Source: PALSA-1004 sp963829085 (lineage in GTDB: Bacteria; Pseudomonadota; Gammaproteobacteria; Burkholderiales; SG8-41). Taken from it: a stretch of 64,000 nt of DNA. The notes beneath the pieces are model-generated. The model was not told the origin of the DNA. It saw nothing but the letters and a program-made list of their open reading frames with translations, and searched no databases. Position 1 is the first letter of the stretch. Each line of letters opens with the position of its first letter. Below, piece after piece: positions 16,991 through 27,085 of the stretch. The position numbers and the translations under genes are program-made. Location of the stretch: NCBI GenBank assembly GCA_963829085.1, contig CAWHHJ010000006.1, positions 248,001 to 312,000 of the forward strand, given 5' to 3'.

Positions 16991-18847
16991 ATGCACTTTC
17001 TCGAACAGGCCTCCGTATTTTTGTTAGTGGCCGTTTTGGTAGTCCCGCTTTTCCAGCGCTTGCGGCTTGGCGCGGTACTCGGCTATCTCGTCGCCGGGAT
17101 GTTGGTCGGCCCATGGGGCGCCGGCATGGTGGGCCAAGTCGAATCGACATTGCAATTTGCCGAGTTTGGCGTCGTGCTGCTGCTGTTCCTGGTTGGCCTC
17201 GAGCTCGATCCCGCACGTCTATGGGCGCTGCGGCGACCGGTGTTCGGCATGGGCGGCGCTCAAGTCGCGGTAACAGGGGTCGTGCTTGGACTGCTCGGCA
17301 TCTGGCTCGGGCTTGGCTGGCAGGCGTCACTCACTGCGGGTCTCGGCCTTGCGATGTCTTCCACCGCACTCGTGCTGTCGTCGCTCGCCGAGCGCAAACA
17401 GATAGACACGACGCACGGACGACAAGCGTTCGCGATTCTGCTGTTTCAGGATCTTGCCGTCATACCGATGCTGGCGCTGTTGCCTTTGCTGGATGTATCA
17501 GCCGCGCTATCCGACTTGAAATGGACGACAGCGGCGAAAGGCCTCGCCGCAATCGGCGTGGTCATAGGGGCTAGCCGGCTGTTGATCAGGCCCGCGCTAA
17601 GATTGATCGCAACGCATGGCAGCCGGGAGGTATTCACTGCTGCGGCCCTGCTCCTCGTTATCGGCGCCGCGCTCATCATGGAACGCATCGGACTATCGAT
17701 GTCGCTGGGCGCTTTTCTTGCCGGCGTCCTGCTCGCAGATTCGGAATTTCGCCACGAGCTCGAGGCGGACATCGAGCCCTTCAAAGGACTGTTGCTCGGT
17801 CTTTTTTTCATCGCTGTGGGCATGAGTGCGAACCTCGGTCTGCTGACACAGAAACCGCTGCTGATTCTCGGTTTTGCCGTCGCTTTGCTCGTCATCAAAT
17901 TCCTTCTGCTCTATGTGATAGCGCGGGTCGGCGGTGACAACAATGAAACGGCGCAGCGGCTGGCGATCGGCCTCGCCCAAGGCGGTGAATTTGCGTTCGT
18001 GCTGTTTGCCGCAGCGCAGGGCCTCGGTATTTTTGCGGCGGACATCTCGCAACTGCTCGTAGTCGTCGTTACGATCTCGATGCTGCTCGCACCGCTCACA
18101 TTCATGCTCCACGATCGTCTCTTCGCGCGATGGCTCGAAAGCCGCACCGAACCGGAATACGATACGATTAACGAGCCCGGTAACCCGGTCATCATCGCCG
18201 GCTACGGGCGTTTTGGGCAGATCGTCTCGCGGATATTGCGCATGTGCGGCATTCCTTTCACCGCACTCGACATCAGCTATCAGCAGGTTGACTTCGTGCG
18301 CCGGTTCGGCAACAAAATTTATTACGGCGATGCATCGCGGCTCGAGCTTTTACACGCCGCAAAGGCGGGCGAAGCGAATTTGTTCGTGTTGGCGATCGAC
18401 GACGTCGAGGCTTCGGTAAAGACTGCCGCGCTCGTTCGCACAAATTTTCCGGCACTGCCGATACTCGCAAGGGCGCGCAACCGGGTCCACTATTTTCGCC
18501 TGCGCGACCTCGGCATCAAGACGATCTGGCGCGAAACGTTTCCAGCGAGTCTCGAGGTCGCACGCCAGGCGCTGCTGCGCAGCGGCCTCGGTGTAGCGGA
18601 GGCCGAGCGCGCCATTGCGATATTCAAACGACACGACGAGGAGCAGCTCGAGGCTCAGTATGCCGTCAACCAGGACGAAGAGCTCTTGATACAAACGTCC
18701 AAGCAGGCCGCCGATCAGCTCAAGGAGCTGTTCGAGTCCGATGTGATGCAGCCGTTAACACCGCGTTCGAAGCGCAAAGGCAGGCGGGCCGATACGACTG
18801 CGGCCGCAGGAACCGAAGAATCTTCGCCGAATCGAGCGCACGGCTAG
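16991..18847 (+). CDS. Kef-type monovalent cation:proton antiporter (CPA2) with RCK domain
   Basis: 618 residues from the ATG at 16991. The first 390 residues hold about twelve hydrophobic segments of the Na+/H+ exchanger type, with GLELDPARLW, the FQDLAVIPMLALLPLL helix and FLAGVLLADSEFRHELEADIEPFKGLLLG. From about residue 398 a Rossmann-type RCK/TrkA-N domain begins (NPVIIAGYGRFGQIVSRIL), the nucleotide-sensing part of glutathione-gated K+ efflux systems KefB/KefC. The tail is highly charged. Inner-membrane protein, expected to exchange K+ for H+ during electrophile stress. Followed nine bases later by tag. Confidence 0.92.
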   Translation: MHFLEQASVFLLVAVLVVPLFQRLRLGAVLGYLVAGMLVGPWGAGMVGQVESTLQFAEFGVVLLLFLVGLELDPARLWALRRPVFGMGGAQVAVTGVVLGLLGIWLGLGWQASLTAGLGLAMSSTALVLSSLAERKQIDTTHGRQAFAILLFQDLAVIPMLALLPLLDVSAALSDLKWTTAAKGLAAIGVVIGASRLLIRPALRLIATHGSREVFTAAALLLVIGAALIMERIGLSMSLGAFLAGVLLADSEFRHELEADIEPFKGLLLGLFFIAVGMSANLGLLTQKPLLILGFAVALLVIKFLLLYVIARVGGDNNETAQRLAIGLAQGGEFAFVLFAAAQGLGIFAADISQLLVVVVTISMLLAPLTFMLHDRLFARWLESRTEPEYDTINEPGNPVIIAGYGRFGQIVSRILRMCGIPFTALDISYQQVDFVRRFGNKIYYGDASRLELLHAAKAGEANLFVLAIDDVEASVKTAALVRTNFPALPILARARNRVHYFRLRDLGIKTIWRETFPASLEVARQALLRSGLGVAEAERAIAIFKRHDEEQLEAQYAVNQDEELLIQTSKQAADQLKELFESDVMQPLTPRSKRKGRRADTTAAAGTEESSPNRAHG

Positions 18848-18856
18848 GGAAAGACG

Positions 18857-19447
18857 ATGAGCGCCGCACGGACGACCGCATCTGCTGACGGGCGCAAGCG
18901 ATGCGCCTGGGCACGCACACCGCTTGGTATCGCATATCACGACACGGAATGGGGTGTACCGCAGCACGACGACACCATCCTCTTCGAATTTATCACGCTC
19001 GAGGGCGCGCAGGCCGGTCTCTCCTGGGAGACGATACTCAACAAGCGCGAAGCGTACCGCCGGGCGTTTTGCGATTTCAACTATGCAAAGGTCGCACGAT
19101 TCACGCCGCAGAAGATAGAGCGCTTGATGCGAAATTCAGGCATCGTGCGCAATCGTTTAAAAATTACGAGCACCGTTAGCAACGCACAGGCATTTCTTGC
19201 AGTGCAGCGCGAGTTCGGAACTTTCGATGCCTATGTCTGGCGGTTTGTGGCGGGCAAGACGAAGACGAACCGTTGGAAGACGCTCGAGCAAGTGCCTGCA
19301 ACCACGCTCGAATCCGACGCCTTGAGCAAAGACCTGCTCAAGCGCGGTTTCCGATTCGTCGGATCGACGATCTGTTATGCGTTCATGCAGGCGACCGGCA
19401 TGGTCGATGATCACACACGTGATTGTTTCCGCAGCGGGAAACGGTGA
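18857..19447 (+). CDS. tag: DNA-3-methyladenine glycosylase I
   Basis: 196 residues, close to the usual 190. The protein shows the Tag hallmarks: RCAWA at the N terminus, GIAYHDTEWGVP, LEGAQAGLSWETIL and FRFVGSTICYAFMQATGMVDDH. The structural zinc ligands fit Cys16, His28, His186 and Cys190, equivalent to Cys4, His17, His175 and Cys179 of the E. coli enzyme. It removes 3-methyladenine from alkylated DNA in base excision repair. It lies immediately downstream of the Kef-type antiporter, probably in one transcript. Confidence 0.95.
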   Translation: MSAARTTASADGRKRCAWARTPLGIAYHDTEWGVPQHDDTILFEFITLEGAQAGLSWETILNKREAYRRAFCDFNYAKVARFTPQKIERLMRNSGIVRNRLKITSTVSNAQAFLAVQREFGTFDAYVWRFVAGKTKTNRWKTLEQVPATTLESDALSKDLLKRGFRFVGSTICYAFMQATGMVDDHTRDCFRSGKR

Positions 19448-19547
19448 TGCCTTGAGTTGGGCACGATCGGCTTCGTTCGCTGCTATGGCGTTAGTCCGTT
19501 TGACAGCGTCAACCAATTGTAAGTAGACGGCTCGTGCGTGACGCGCG

Positions 19548-20042
19548 ATGAAAATTAGGACATTGGAAGCGGACGAGGTCAGTCTTCATCGCGAACTTCG
19601 AATCCGGGCTTTGAATGATTCACCTCATTCTTTTGCCGAGACGGGTGCCGAGGCCGAAGCACGGCCATTTTCTTACTGGGAAGACTTGACGCGTTCGGTT
19701 ACCGCGCCCGATCGTCATGTAATGTTCGTGGCTTTCGAAAGCGACGCCATTGTAGGCACAACGTACGGGCTTCTCGACAATGAAAGAAAGGATGTCGGTC
19801 GGATTGGTGGAATGTGGGTCGCCGCGTTACAGCGCAGACGCGGCGTTGGACGCGCTCTGTTGGCGGCAGTGCTGGTCTGGGCACGTGAACGTGGCCTCAA
19901 GCGTGTAAGCCTCTGGGCTCCAGCGTCAGAGTCTGCGGCGGTTGCGCTTTACTCCCGCGCAGGTTTCAAGGACACCGGACGTCAGCGCCCACTGCCGACC
20001 AACGCCGAATTGCGGATCATCGAAATGGAGATTGACTTATGA
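19548..20042 (+). CDS. GNAT family N-acetyltransferase
   Basis: 164 residues with the four-motif GNAT fold. The acetyl-CoA pyrophosphate loop is QRRRGVGRALLAAVL (around residues 94-108), followed by LWAPASESAAVALYSRAGF, the usual motif B. It transfers an acetyl group to an unknown amine. It is co-directional with tag but 100 bases away. It converges on Bug6. Confidence 0.88.
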   Translation: MKIRTLEADEVSLHRELRIRALNDSPHSFAETGAEAEARPFSYWEDLTRSVTAPDRHVMFVAFESDAIVGTTYGLLDNERKDVGRIGGMWVAALQRRRGVGRALLAAVLVWARERGLKRVSLWAPASESAAVALYSRAGFKDTGRQRPLPTNAELRIIEMEIDL

Positions 20043-20107
20043 AATGGAAAAGCTATCCAACGTGCGCTGAGATACTGAGCTGTGAGTGCCACGGCTCATG
20101 TCGCCAT

Positions 20108-21091
20108 TCACTCGAACCGCGCACCCGATGACTTAATCACTTGTCCTACGCGCGTGTATTCTTTCTGGATGTACTTCGCGAACTCCGCCGGCGTGCTGCC
20201 CACTGGAATCACCGCTTCGGCTACCAGCCGATCGCTGATGTCGGGTGCGCGCGTCGCGGTCGCGATTTCACGGCTGAGCAAATCGATAACCGGCTGCGGC
20301 GTGCCTGCCGGTGCAACGATCCCGTACCATGAGCCGGATTCATAGTCAGGCACGCCCGCTTCCGCAACAGTCGGAACATCCGGAATGGCGGGCGAGCGTT
20401 TTGCACCTGTCATTGCAATAGCACGCAGGCGCCCCGCCTTTGCATGCGGCATCATTGCGACCGCGCTGGAGAACATGATCTGCACCTGTCCGCTCAAAAG
20501 ATCGGTGGTCGCCGGACCGAGGCCTTTATAAGGCACGTGAACGAGATCCGTCTTCGTCATCATCTTGAAAAGTTCAGTCGCGAGATGCGTGGAGCTGCCG
20601 ACACCGTTCGATGCGTAATTCAACTGACCGGGTTTCGCCTTCGCGAGCGCGATGAGCTGCTTGACGGAGGTTACGGGCAACGAAGGATGCACGACTACGA
20701 GCAGCGGCGCTGATGCAATGAGACTGATCGGCGCGAAATCCTTGATCGGATCATAGGGCGGTTTCGCCTGCACGTTCGGAATAATGGCGAGCGCAGCGAC
20801 GTTGCCCAGCAACAGCGTATAGCCGTCGGGCGGCGCCTTGGCGCCAATTTCAGCGCCGATCAAACCGCCCGCACCGGCGCGATTGTCGACCGCCACCTGC
20901 TGCTTTAACGCTACGGAAAGTTTTTGCGCAATCATGCGCGCGATCGTATCGTTGCCGCCGCCCGGCGGTTGCGGCACGACAAGACGAATCGGCTTGTTTG
21001 GATAGCTCTGAGCGTTCGCGCCGTCAGACAGCAGCGCCGCCAGCACCGCCAGCACCGCAGCGCAAAGCGCCACCGTTTTGTTACGGACCAT
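20108..21091 (-). CDS. Bug6: Bug/TctC-family periplasmic binding protein
   Basis: 327 residues from the ATG at 21091, preceded by GAGGTGA. The signal peptide is MVRNKTVALCAAVLAVLAAL, ending before AQSYPNKPIRL. The ligand loop VPQPPGGGNDTIAR carries Gln-Pro instead of the common Phe. PPDGYTLLLGN, HVPYKGLGPATTDLLSG and a C-terminal GQVIKSSGARFE complete the family pattern. It lies 70 bases downstream of an MmgE/PrpD gene, with Bug7 on the other side of that gene, all on one strand. Confidence 0.93.
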   Translation of the reverse strand: MVRNKTVALCAAVLAVLAALLSDGANAQSYPNKPIRLVVPQPPGGGNDTIARMIAQKLSVALKQQVAVDNRAGAGGLIGAEIGAKAPPDGYTLLLGNVAALAIIPNVQAKPPYDPIKDFAPISLIASAPLLVVVHPSLPVTSVKQLIALAKAKPGQLNYASNGVGSSTHLATELFKMMTKTDLVHVPYKGLGPATTDLLSGQVQIMFSSAVAMMPHAKAGRLRAIAMTGAKRSPAIPDVPTVAEAGVPDYESGSWYGIVAPAGTPQPVIDLLSREIATATRAPDISDRLVAEAVIPVGSTPAEFAKYIQKEYTRVGQVIKSSGARFE

Positions 21092-21161
21092 ACTCACCTC
21101 ATGATTGTGGGCGGGACTTCGCGTAGATGCCGCAAGCACCCCCTCACAGGTATCTCGTCGC

Positions 21162-22556
21162 TCACGCAAGCGCCATCAGTTCGGGTAATGTCGCCGCGTC
21201 CTGCAGTTTCTCCAACGACAGCATCGCATCGCGCAATTGTTCGACCTTCGTCCTGGGCAGTACGTGCCCGGCGAGTTTTTCAAATTTTTCCACGACATCC
21301 GCCTCGCTTGCGAAGTTATGCTCGTTGCCGCGGCCCGCCTCGACAGTACGTTCCATGATCTTTCCATTTCTCAGATGGACTTCGACGCGCACGAGATGGC
21401 GGAACTTTGACCCTTTGGCGGTAAACGCCTTGTCTTCGCGCACGTCGACTTTCGCGGCGAGCGCCATGCGTGCCGGATCAGCAACCATCGCCTCACTGAA
21501 TTGATCGACGAAGCAATCGCCTTCGAGCAGCAGCGTCGCAACGCAATAAGGGAGATTGAGCTGCGCTGAAGTCAGCCCCTGCGGTGAGTACTTCCAGCCG
21601 ACGTGCACCGCAGTTGCTTCAGTGCAGTAGACAATGATCTTTTCAACATCATTTGCGCCGAACGGATGCTCGGCCTGCATGAGACGAATCGCATCTATCG
21701 TCGTGTGATTGCTTCCCACGCACGAGTAAAACTTGAGTGCAATGCCCATCGTTTGCCACACCTCACCGAAACCAGCCGTCAGCTCGTCGAGCTTGAAACG
21801 ATCGGTCGACCGCGAGAAAGTCGTGCAGAATCCGCCGTACTCGCTCTCGAACACGTTGATGATGCCGGTAAAGCCGGCTTCCGCGAGCAGCGCGCCGTAG
21901 AGACCGCTTTGCGACGAGCGACCGGCGTGCATGCGCTTTACCATTGCGCCAAACTGCGCTGCCATAAGGCCGGCGGCTTGCGTACCAGCAATGCCAAGCG
22001 CGTGCACAGTTTTCGTTGCATCGAGCTTAAGCCCGCGCGCGGCGCCGGCCGCCGCCGAAAATACGCCGAATGTTGCGCCGGTATGCCACCCTTGCGCGAG
22101 GTGCTCCGGACCCATGCAAATACCTACGCGAGGGCCGACCTCGTAACCGGCCACTGCAGAGGTTAGAAACTCTCTGCCGCTCATACCCTTCCTTGTTTCA
22201 GCAACCGCAATGAGCGCCGGCAGCACGACCGATCCCACATGAAGCATGCCCTGCCTGTGCACGTCATCGAGCTCAAATCCCTGCACCTGCGTACCATTGG
22301 CGAGTGCGGCGTGCGGCGCGGACAAACGCAGACGGGTGCCCCAGACGCGACATGCCTGCGTGCTGTCGAGCGTGGCTAGACAACGCTGGAGAATCTCAGT
22401 CCATTCGAGGTTGGCGCCATAGATCGCGCAGCCAAGTGAATCGAGCATGAGTAGCTTAACGCGCTGCCTCACGTTCTCAGGAATCATTTCGTATTTGAGA
22501 TTGGCGACAAACTCGGCAATGCCGCGCGTCTGCTTATTATCCTGCTGCGATTCCAT
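21162..22556 (-). CDS. MmgE/PrpD family protein (copy 1)
   Basis: 464 residues from the ATG at 22556 (MESQQDNKQTRGIAEF). It has the all-helical N-terminal half of the 2-methylcitrate dehydratase family, with the LMLDSLGCAIYG helix, FELDDVHRQGMLHVGSVV, HALGIAGTQAAGLMAAQFGAMVKRMHAGRSSQSG, then KFYSCVGSNHTTIDA. Members dehydrate or isomerise small polycarboxylates (PrpD, cis-aconitate decarboxylase). It is flanked by Bug7 upstream (79 bases) and Bug6 downstream (70 bases). The substrate is therefore probably an organic acid sensed or imported by those receptors (inference). Confidence 0.92.
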   Translation of the reverse strand: MESQQDNKQTRGIAEFVANLKYEMIPENVRQRVKLLMLDSLGCAIYGANLEWTEILQRCLATLDSTQACRVWGTRLRLSAPHAALANGTQVQGFELDDVHRQGMLHVGSVVLPALIAVAETRKGMSGREFLTSAVAGYEVGPRVGICMGPEHLAQGWHTGATFGVFSAAAGAARGLKLDATKTVHALGIAGTQAAGLMAAQFGAMVKRMHAGRSSQSGLYGALLAEAGFTGIINVFESEYGGFCTTFSRSTDRFKLDELTAGFGEVWQTMGIALKFYSCVGSNHTTIDAIRLMQAEHPFGANDVEKIIVYCTEATAVHVGWKYSPQGLTSAQLNLPYCVATLLLEGDCFVDQFSEAMVADPARMALAAKVDVREDKAFTAKGSKFRHLVRVEVHLRNGKIMERTVEAGRGNEHNFASEADVVEKFEKLAGHVLPRTKVEQLRDAMLSLEKLQDAATLPELMALA

Positions 22557-22635
22557 GCAAGGTCCTTTATCGTTCAGTTGAACGTTGAGAGACAAGTCAC
22601 AGCGCAGACAATCAGTGCTAGACGTATGTGACTCG

Positions 22636-23619
22636 TTATTCGGCCCGTATGCCGGCGCGCACGATGATCTTGTGCCACACATCGATCTCCTTGCGCACAA
22701 GATCCAGCAGTTGCTGCGGTGTGCCGCCCGACGGCGTGAGGCCTTCCTGGCGAAAGCGCTCTTCCATATCCTTCTGGGCGATGATCTTCGTCACTTCACC
22801 ATTGATGCGATCGACAACCGGGCGCGGCAGTCCTTTCGGTCCGATGAGCGCCTGCCATACGAATGTTTCATATCCGGGAAGACCGGATTCGGCAACCGTT
22901 GGAATGTCCGGTTCAGCAGCGATGCGCTTCGCCGTAGTGACGGCGATCGCGCGTAAACGCCCGGATTTGACCAAGGGCAACGTCGACGAAACGCTGCCGA
23001 ATATGAGGTTAGTTTGGCCCGCAATCGTGTCAGTCAAGGCGGGCCCGGTGCCCTTGTAGGGAATATGGTTCATCCTGATGCCGGCCATATACAGAAAAAG
23101 CTCGGTGGCAAGATGCACGCCGCTGCCCGCACCGCTGGTTGCGTAATTGATCTGACCGGGTCTCGCCTTTGCGAGCGCAATCAAATCGCGGGTCGTCTTC
23201 ACCGGGAGCGAAGGATGGACGACGATCACGAACGGCCCGGTTGCCGCGAGGATGATCGGCGTGATATCGGCGATCGGATCGAACGTGAGCTTGTACAGCG
23301 TCGGCGACACCGGATAACTGGACGAAATCATGATCAGCGTATAACCGTCGGGCGCCGAACGCACGCCCGCCTCGACGCCGAGCACGCCGCCGGCACCGCC
23401 GCGATTCTCGACGATCACCTGTTGGCCCATTGACTCGCTCAACTTTTGTGCGAGCAGGCGGCCCATGAAATCGACGCCGCCGCCAGGCACGAACGGCACG
23501 ATGATGCGCACCGGTTTGGCAGGATAAGATTGGCTCCATGCAGACAACGCTAGCGCACTGAGGAGCGCGCCAGAGGCCCATCTCAGCGTCGAGAGTAATG
23601 ATGTGACGGGTGTTTTCAC
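22636..23619 (-). CDS. Bug7: Bug/TctC-family periplasmic binding protein
   Basis: 327 residues; signal segment LRWASGALLSALALSAW, ending before SQSYPAKPVRI. Landmarks are VPFVPGGGVDFMGR, SAPDGYTLIMISS, HIPYKGTGPALTDTIAG and the C-terminal DVWHKIIVRAGIRAE. The strand before the second loop reads VIVENRGGAGG, with Glu for the usual Asp in VDNR. First gene of the unit Bug7-MmgE/PrpD-Bug6 and divergent from Bug8. Confidence 0.93.
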   Translation of the reverse strand: MKTPVTSLLSTLRWASGALLSALALSAWSQSYPAKPVRIIVPFVPGGGVDFMGRLLAQKLSESMGQQVIVENRGGAGGVLGVEAGVRSAPDGYTLIMISSSYPVSPTLYKLTFDPIADITPIILAATGPFVIVVHPSLPVKTTRDLIALAKARPGQINYATSGAGSGVHLATELFLYMAGIRMNHIPYKGTGPALTDTIAGQTNLIFGSVSSTLPLVKSGRLRAIAVTTAKRIAAEPDIPTVAESGLPGYETFVWQALIGPKGLPRPVVDRINGEVTKIIAQKDMEERFRQEGLTPSGGTPQQLLDLVRKEIDVWHKIIVRAGIRAE

Positions 23620-23770
23620 GTGATGGCTCCAGCACCGCAGCGATTCTGCAAGCAGGCGATTATAAGGCGCGCGGAATACTGCTTCGCTGGCGGCAACAGA
23701 AGATTGATGATTGCTCGGTCGATCGAGTCGAACAACGTGGCGCGTGTTGCAGGCGTGACAGCACTCATTT

Positions 23771-24768
23771 ATGCTCGATGCCCGTCATATTCCGGGAACG
23801 AGCGTGCGATATACGCGTGTCCTCGCGTCCGCGACCTGCATTGCCTTGTGCATCGCTGCGAATGCAATCGCCACGTATCCGGAGCGTCCGATCCGGATCG
23901 TCGTCCCGCTTCCGGCGGGCACTTCGCCTGATATTTTGCGCGGCACCTCGCGCAAAAATTGGCGGCAAGACTTAAGCAACCGGTGATAGTCGAGAACCGG
24001 CCGGGCGCCAATTCGGTCATCGGTACTGCGGTTGTCGCCAAGGCGAGTGCCGATGGTTACACGCTATTGAACGCGTCGGTTCAGCATGTGATGCTCAAGC
24101 CGCTGCTCGCGAACCTTGCGTTCGACCCGGACGCGGATTTCGTTCCAGTCGCGACGATCACGGCAACGGAGTTGATTCTGATCGTGCCGACTGCATCGCG
24201 TTTCGGTTCGACGCCCGAACTCGTCGCAGCGGCAAAATCCAAACCGGGCGAGTTGAACTTTGCCACGCCGGGCATCGGCAGTCCGGCACATATGGCGGTA
24301 CAGGCGTTCCTCTCAGCAACGGGGACCGCCGCCCGTCACATTCCGATGAAAGGCTCTACGGAGAGTGTCACAGCCGTCGCGGGCAACCAGGTCGATTACA
24401 CGATCACTGCGATCACCAATGCGCTGCCGCTGATTCAAAGCGGTAAGCTAAAGCCGCTCGCGTCGACCGGACCCAAGCGCCACGAGCTGTTGCCCGCGAT
24501 TCCCACGATGATAGAAGCGGTGCCGCCCGGGTTCGTATACGAAACCTGGCAAGCGCTTTTTGCGCCTGCAAACGTTCCGCGCAATGTGCTCGAACTGCTC
24601 AACCGGGAAGTGTTGCGCATACTGGGAGAATCCGACACGCGGGACTTCCTCGCCCGCTCGGGCAGTGGTCCGCGCCCACGCACGTTGCAGGAATCGGCTG
24701 AATTTGTGCGAGGCGAGGCGCGCACCGCAGTCAAGCTCGTCAAAGCGACCGGCGCCAGCGCGCAGTAG
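23771..24768 (+). pseudogene. Bug8: Bug/TctC-family binding protein, frameshifted
   Basis: Two overlapping frames together make one Bug protein. The 5' frame from the ATG at 23771 supplies a signal segment (VLASATCIALCIAANAIA) and PERPIRIVVPLPAGTSPDIL. The 3' frame continues as ARHLAQKLAARLKQPVIVENRPGAN to the stop at 24768. One missing base at about 23938 (the G of 'ttttgcg') restores a single frame of 332 residues. HIPMKGSTESVTAVAG replaces the usual HVPYKG motif, so the ligand pocket is unusual. It is followed 35 bases later by another frameshifted gene. Either a recent pseudogene or a sequencing error. Confidence 0.87.
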
Positions 24769-24803
24769 CCTTCAAATAGATCACATCGGCCGAGCGTATC
24801 CTC

Positions 24804-25971
24804 ATGAGCGAGTTTAGTGCATCGACTGTGGCACGCCTTGTCAGCGCTTTCGATTCGAGCGGAATACATCGCATGTGCAGTCCCGGGGATTATGCGAGCG
24901 GTGAATGGCTTTGCAGCGAAGCGGCCGGACGCGGCGTCGAGATCTCGCGCATGCCCGTCCGCACTACACAAACGATTAATGAGGACGCGTACATCGAATG
25001 CGACGGTCAGCGCATCGACGGTTTGCCGATGTTCGACTCGCCGTCGACCGGAAACGCAGTCCTGAAAGGAACACTTTGCGCATACGGGGAGCGGGGCGAA
25101 ATTGCTTACCTCGAGCAGCCGCCAAACTCAGCCTCGATCAAAGGCATGTCTTTCGAAAATATGCGCCGCCAGGCGAAGCATGCGGCGATGGTCGTTACGA
25201 CGCGCGTGACGGGCGATTCTCTCGCGCCGATCAACGCGCAGTTCTACGACGCGCCATTCGGCTCGCCGGTCCTGCTGGTCGCCGGCATGCACCACGCATT
25301 TCTTTCTGCATCACGCCGGTGCACATACGGAAATAACGCTGACGAGCAATCATCGACGCATTCCCGCCGAGTCATACAACATCAGTGCGCGTGTCGCATC
25401 AGATAGCGCGGCGTCACCGTTGGTCGTACTGACGCCACGCACGGGATGGTGGGAATCAACGGCTGAACGCGCCGGCGGCATCGTCGCATGGCTGGCCGCT
25501 CTGTCGGCAGGTGCAGCTTTGCATCGGGAATCGCGCTTGCGCCGCGACGTAGTCGGTTTCGCAACCTGCGGTCATGAGCTCGGGCATCTCGGGCTCAATG
25601 CTGTGCTCCAACAGCAGCAGCATCTTCTGAGCAGGGCCGCATGCTGGCTGCACCTCGGCGCAAACCTCGGCTGCGCGAGCAATGCGACGTTGTTTCTACG
25701 CTCAACCGAGACCGCCGATTCCGAACACATGCGTGATCTGCTCGTGGCGGAAAGCTATCCCGTTGACGCCATCTGCATCGAACCTGTCAGTAAGGCTTCG
25801 GGCGAAGGACGCGACATCGTCGACCATGGCGGCAAGATACTTTCCATGGCGGGCAGCAACGCGCACTTTCACGCGGCGAGCGACCGCTGGCCCGGCAACG
25901 TCAGCAGCTCGCGCACTGCGGCGATTGCGCGCGCAGTCGGCAACTGGATATGTGACAGCCGCATGGCCTAA
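24804..25971 (+). pseudogene. M28-like metallopeptidase/amidohydrolase, frameshifted
   Basis: The 5' frame (24804 to about 25300) ends in SPVLLVAGMHH. The other frame carries on with FFLHHAGAHTEITL, VVLTPRTGWWEST, then FATCGHELGHLGL and ends GSNAHFHAASDRWP...NWICDSRMA. The 1168-base span equals 388 residues plus one extra base, so one inserted base near 25288-25305 explains the break. The CGHELGHLGL and late His motifs suggest a zinc aminopeptidase-like protein with an inserted PA-type domain (family assignment by motif only). No signal peptide. It sits right after Bug8. Confidence 0.72.
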
Positions 25972-25986
25972 ATCCAGGCCTACACC

Positions 25987-26978
25987 TCAATCCGTCTTGA
26001 GGCCGAGGTCGGCGATGATCTTCGCGTACTTAGTGACGGTCGTCTTGATATAAAGCGCGAACTGTTCGGGCGTCGCGCTTGCGGGTTCGATGCCCTGACT
26101 GTAGAACCGCTCTCTGATTTCGGGTTGCGCTACGATGCCGCTAATTTCTCGCGCCAGTTTGTTGATGATCGCCGGCGATGTTCCAGCGGGAGCGACGACG
26201 CCATACCATTGCTCGGCTTCATATCCGCTCACGCCGCTTTCGGCCACCGTTGGCAGAGCCGGCAGTCGCGAGTAACGCTTCGCCGATCCGACAGCGATGA
26301 AACGCAGGCGACCAGTGTCGACGTGCGGCGCAACGAGCCCGATGGTCGAGAAGGCGAACTGCACCTGTCCGGACAGCAGGTCGGCAAGACCCTGCGCGCC
26401 GCCTTTGTACGGGACATGCGTCGTCTTGATTCCTGCCAGTTGATCGAAAATTACCGCCGCAAGATGAGTGCCGGTGGCCGTGCCCCCGACGAAAAGTAGT
26501 TGAGATCACCGGGATGCGCCTTGGCGATCGCAATAAAGTCCCTCACCGATCGCGCCGGCAGCGCCGAATGGATGACGAGCGCAAGCGGCGCGGAAGCGAC
26601 CAGCGCTACAGACGCATAATCGCGCACAAAATCGTACGGCGCCTTCGACGTCAGGCTCATGTTGATGGCTTGCGTTGTCACCGATGACATGAGCAGCGTG
26701 TAACCATCCGGCGGCGCCTTCGCAACAAACTCAGCGCCGATATTGCCGCCCGCGCCGAGCCGGTTGTCGATGACGACCTGCTTACCCCATATGTCACTGA
26801 GCCTGCCGCCGACGATGCGTCCAACCACATCGAGCGCCCCGCCGGCTGCGAATGGAACTACGAGCCGAATCGGCTTGTCCGGATAAGTGGCAGCGCCGGG
26901 CTGAGCGTACGCGGCGGCCGATGAGATCGCCACAATCGCCGTAACAGTCAACGGCTGAACGCATAACCGTCTCAGCAT
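25987..26978 (-). pseudogene. Bug9: Bug/TctC-family binding protein, frameshifted
   Basis: N-terminal half from the ATG at 26978: signal segment LTVTAIVAISSAAAYA, VPFAAGGALDVVGR, PPDGYTLLMSS, PGDLNYFSSG. The frame then breaks inside a run of five C (five G on the coding strand) at 26483-26487. One more G would continue GTATGTHLAAVIFDQLAG and TTHVPYKGGAQGL into the intact C-terminal half, which ends DLGLKTD at 25987. The homopolymer position makes a sequencing or assembly error the simplest reading, but genuine decay is possible. It converges on the M28-like gene. Confidence 0.88.
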
Positions 26979-27085
26979 GCGAAAAATCAGGGCCTCGATT
27001 TCGTTGATCAATTCCGTTGTGGTGATGCGCTGCCGTCGCATGTTTCGAATGCTACTATGCCCCACGAAGAGGCTGATGTTCAAAC

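Noticed and set aside
23930..26500. Programmed ribosomal frameshifting in Bug8, the M28-like gene and Bug9
   Set aside because: No slippery heptamer with downstream structure is evident, the positions differ between genes, and the break in Bug9 lies in a simple G/C homopolymer.
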